6,081 bases of DNA from Deltaproteobacteria bacterium RIFCSPLOWO2_02_FULL_57_26 (GTDB lineage Bacteria > Desulfobacterota > Binatia > UBA9968), in the NCBI GenBank assembly GCA_001798455.1, contig MGSI01000067.1, positions 1 through 6,081 of the forward strand, read 5' to 3'. Position 1 is the first letter of the stretch. Each line of letters starts with the position of its first letter. Made by a program: the position numbers and the translations under genes. Shown here in pieces: positions 6,063 through 6,081 of the stretch. The notes under the pieces are model-generated. The model was not told the DNA's origin. It ran no database searches and saw nothing but the letters and a program-made list of their open reading frames with translations.

Positions 6063-6081
6063 ATGAGCCGAGAACTTTCAC
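6063..6081 (+). CDS. Start of a further operon gene, cut by the window edge (possibly the 2Fe-2S subunit)
   Basis: Only six codons, reading MSRELS, are visible. The ATG is two bases after the molybdopterin-subunit stop and has a good ribosome binding site, so a tightly coupled gene very likely begins here. The hydroxylase still lacks its small [2Fe-2S] ferredoxin-like subunit (about 160 aa, CoxS type), and these genes normally sit beside the other two, so this is the leading guess. A CoxG/XdhC-type maturation gene or another catabolic gene would fit equally well from six residues. Confidence 0.5.

Overview
The window is GC-rich bacterial DNA (about 60 % G+C by eye) with five complete genes and the probable first codons of a sixth, all on the + strand. 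The gene types (a UbiD-family decarboxylase beside subunits of a molybdenum hydroxylase) and the codon usage fit a metabolically versatile soil or sediment bacterium. Such genes are frequent in Rokubacteria/NC10-like, deltaproteobacterial and other uncultured lineages, but the sequence alone does not fix the taxon.

Layout. Positions 1-123 are non-coding, with an AT-richer patch that could hold a promoter. Positions 124-921 encode a small SbcD/Mre11-type metallophosphoesterase. It overlaps by 4 nt (GTGA) a small single-domain cupin (918-1250). After 90 nt comes a UbiD-family prenylated-FMN-dependent decarboxylase (1341-2711), whose metal- and proton-handling residues are all present. A 125-nt gap follows, holding two strong back-to-back hairpins without T-tracts. 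Then come the FAD subunit (2837-3694) and the molybdopterin subunit (3721-6060) of a xanthine dehydrogenase/aldehyde oxidase-family hydroxylase. Two bases after that stop, an ATG with a good ribosome binding site begins a further reading frame at the window edge. The missing [2Fe-2S] subunit is the obvious candidate for it.

How the genes may work together (inference). The FAD and Mo subunits, with a 2Fe-2S partner, would make a three-subunit hydroxylase that oxidises (or reductively dehydroxylates) an aromatic or N-heteroaromatic compound. The UbiD-type enzyme would decarboxylate, or carboxylate, an aromatic or unsaturated acid in the same route. The cupin could be a small binding or isomerising accessory. 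The metallophosphoesterase is the odd member, since no SbcC-like ATPase accompanies it. Active-site comparison argues against purine oxidation (the purine-recognising Glu is Leu), against form I CO dehydrogenase (no active-site Cys loop), and against a 4-hydroxybenzoyl-CoA reductase-type FAD subunit (no 4Fe-4S insertion). No mobile elements, tRNA or rRNA genes, or CRISPR arrays were seen. The window looks like a catabolic gene cluster of known protein families in a possibly uncharacterised combination, not an obviously new type of system.
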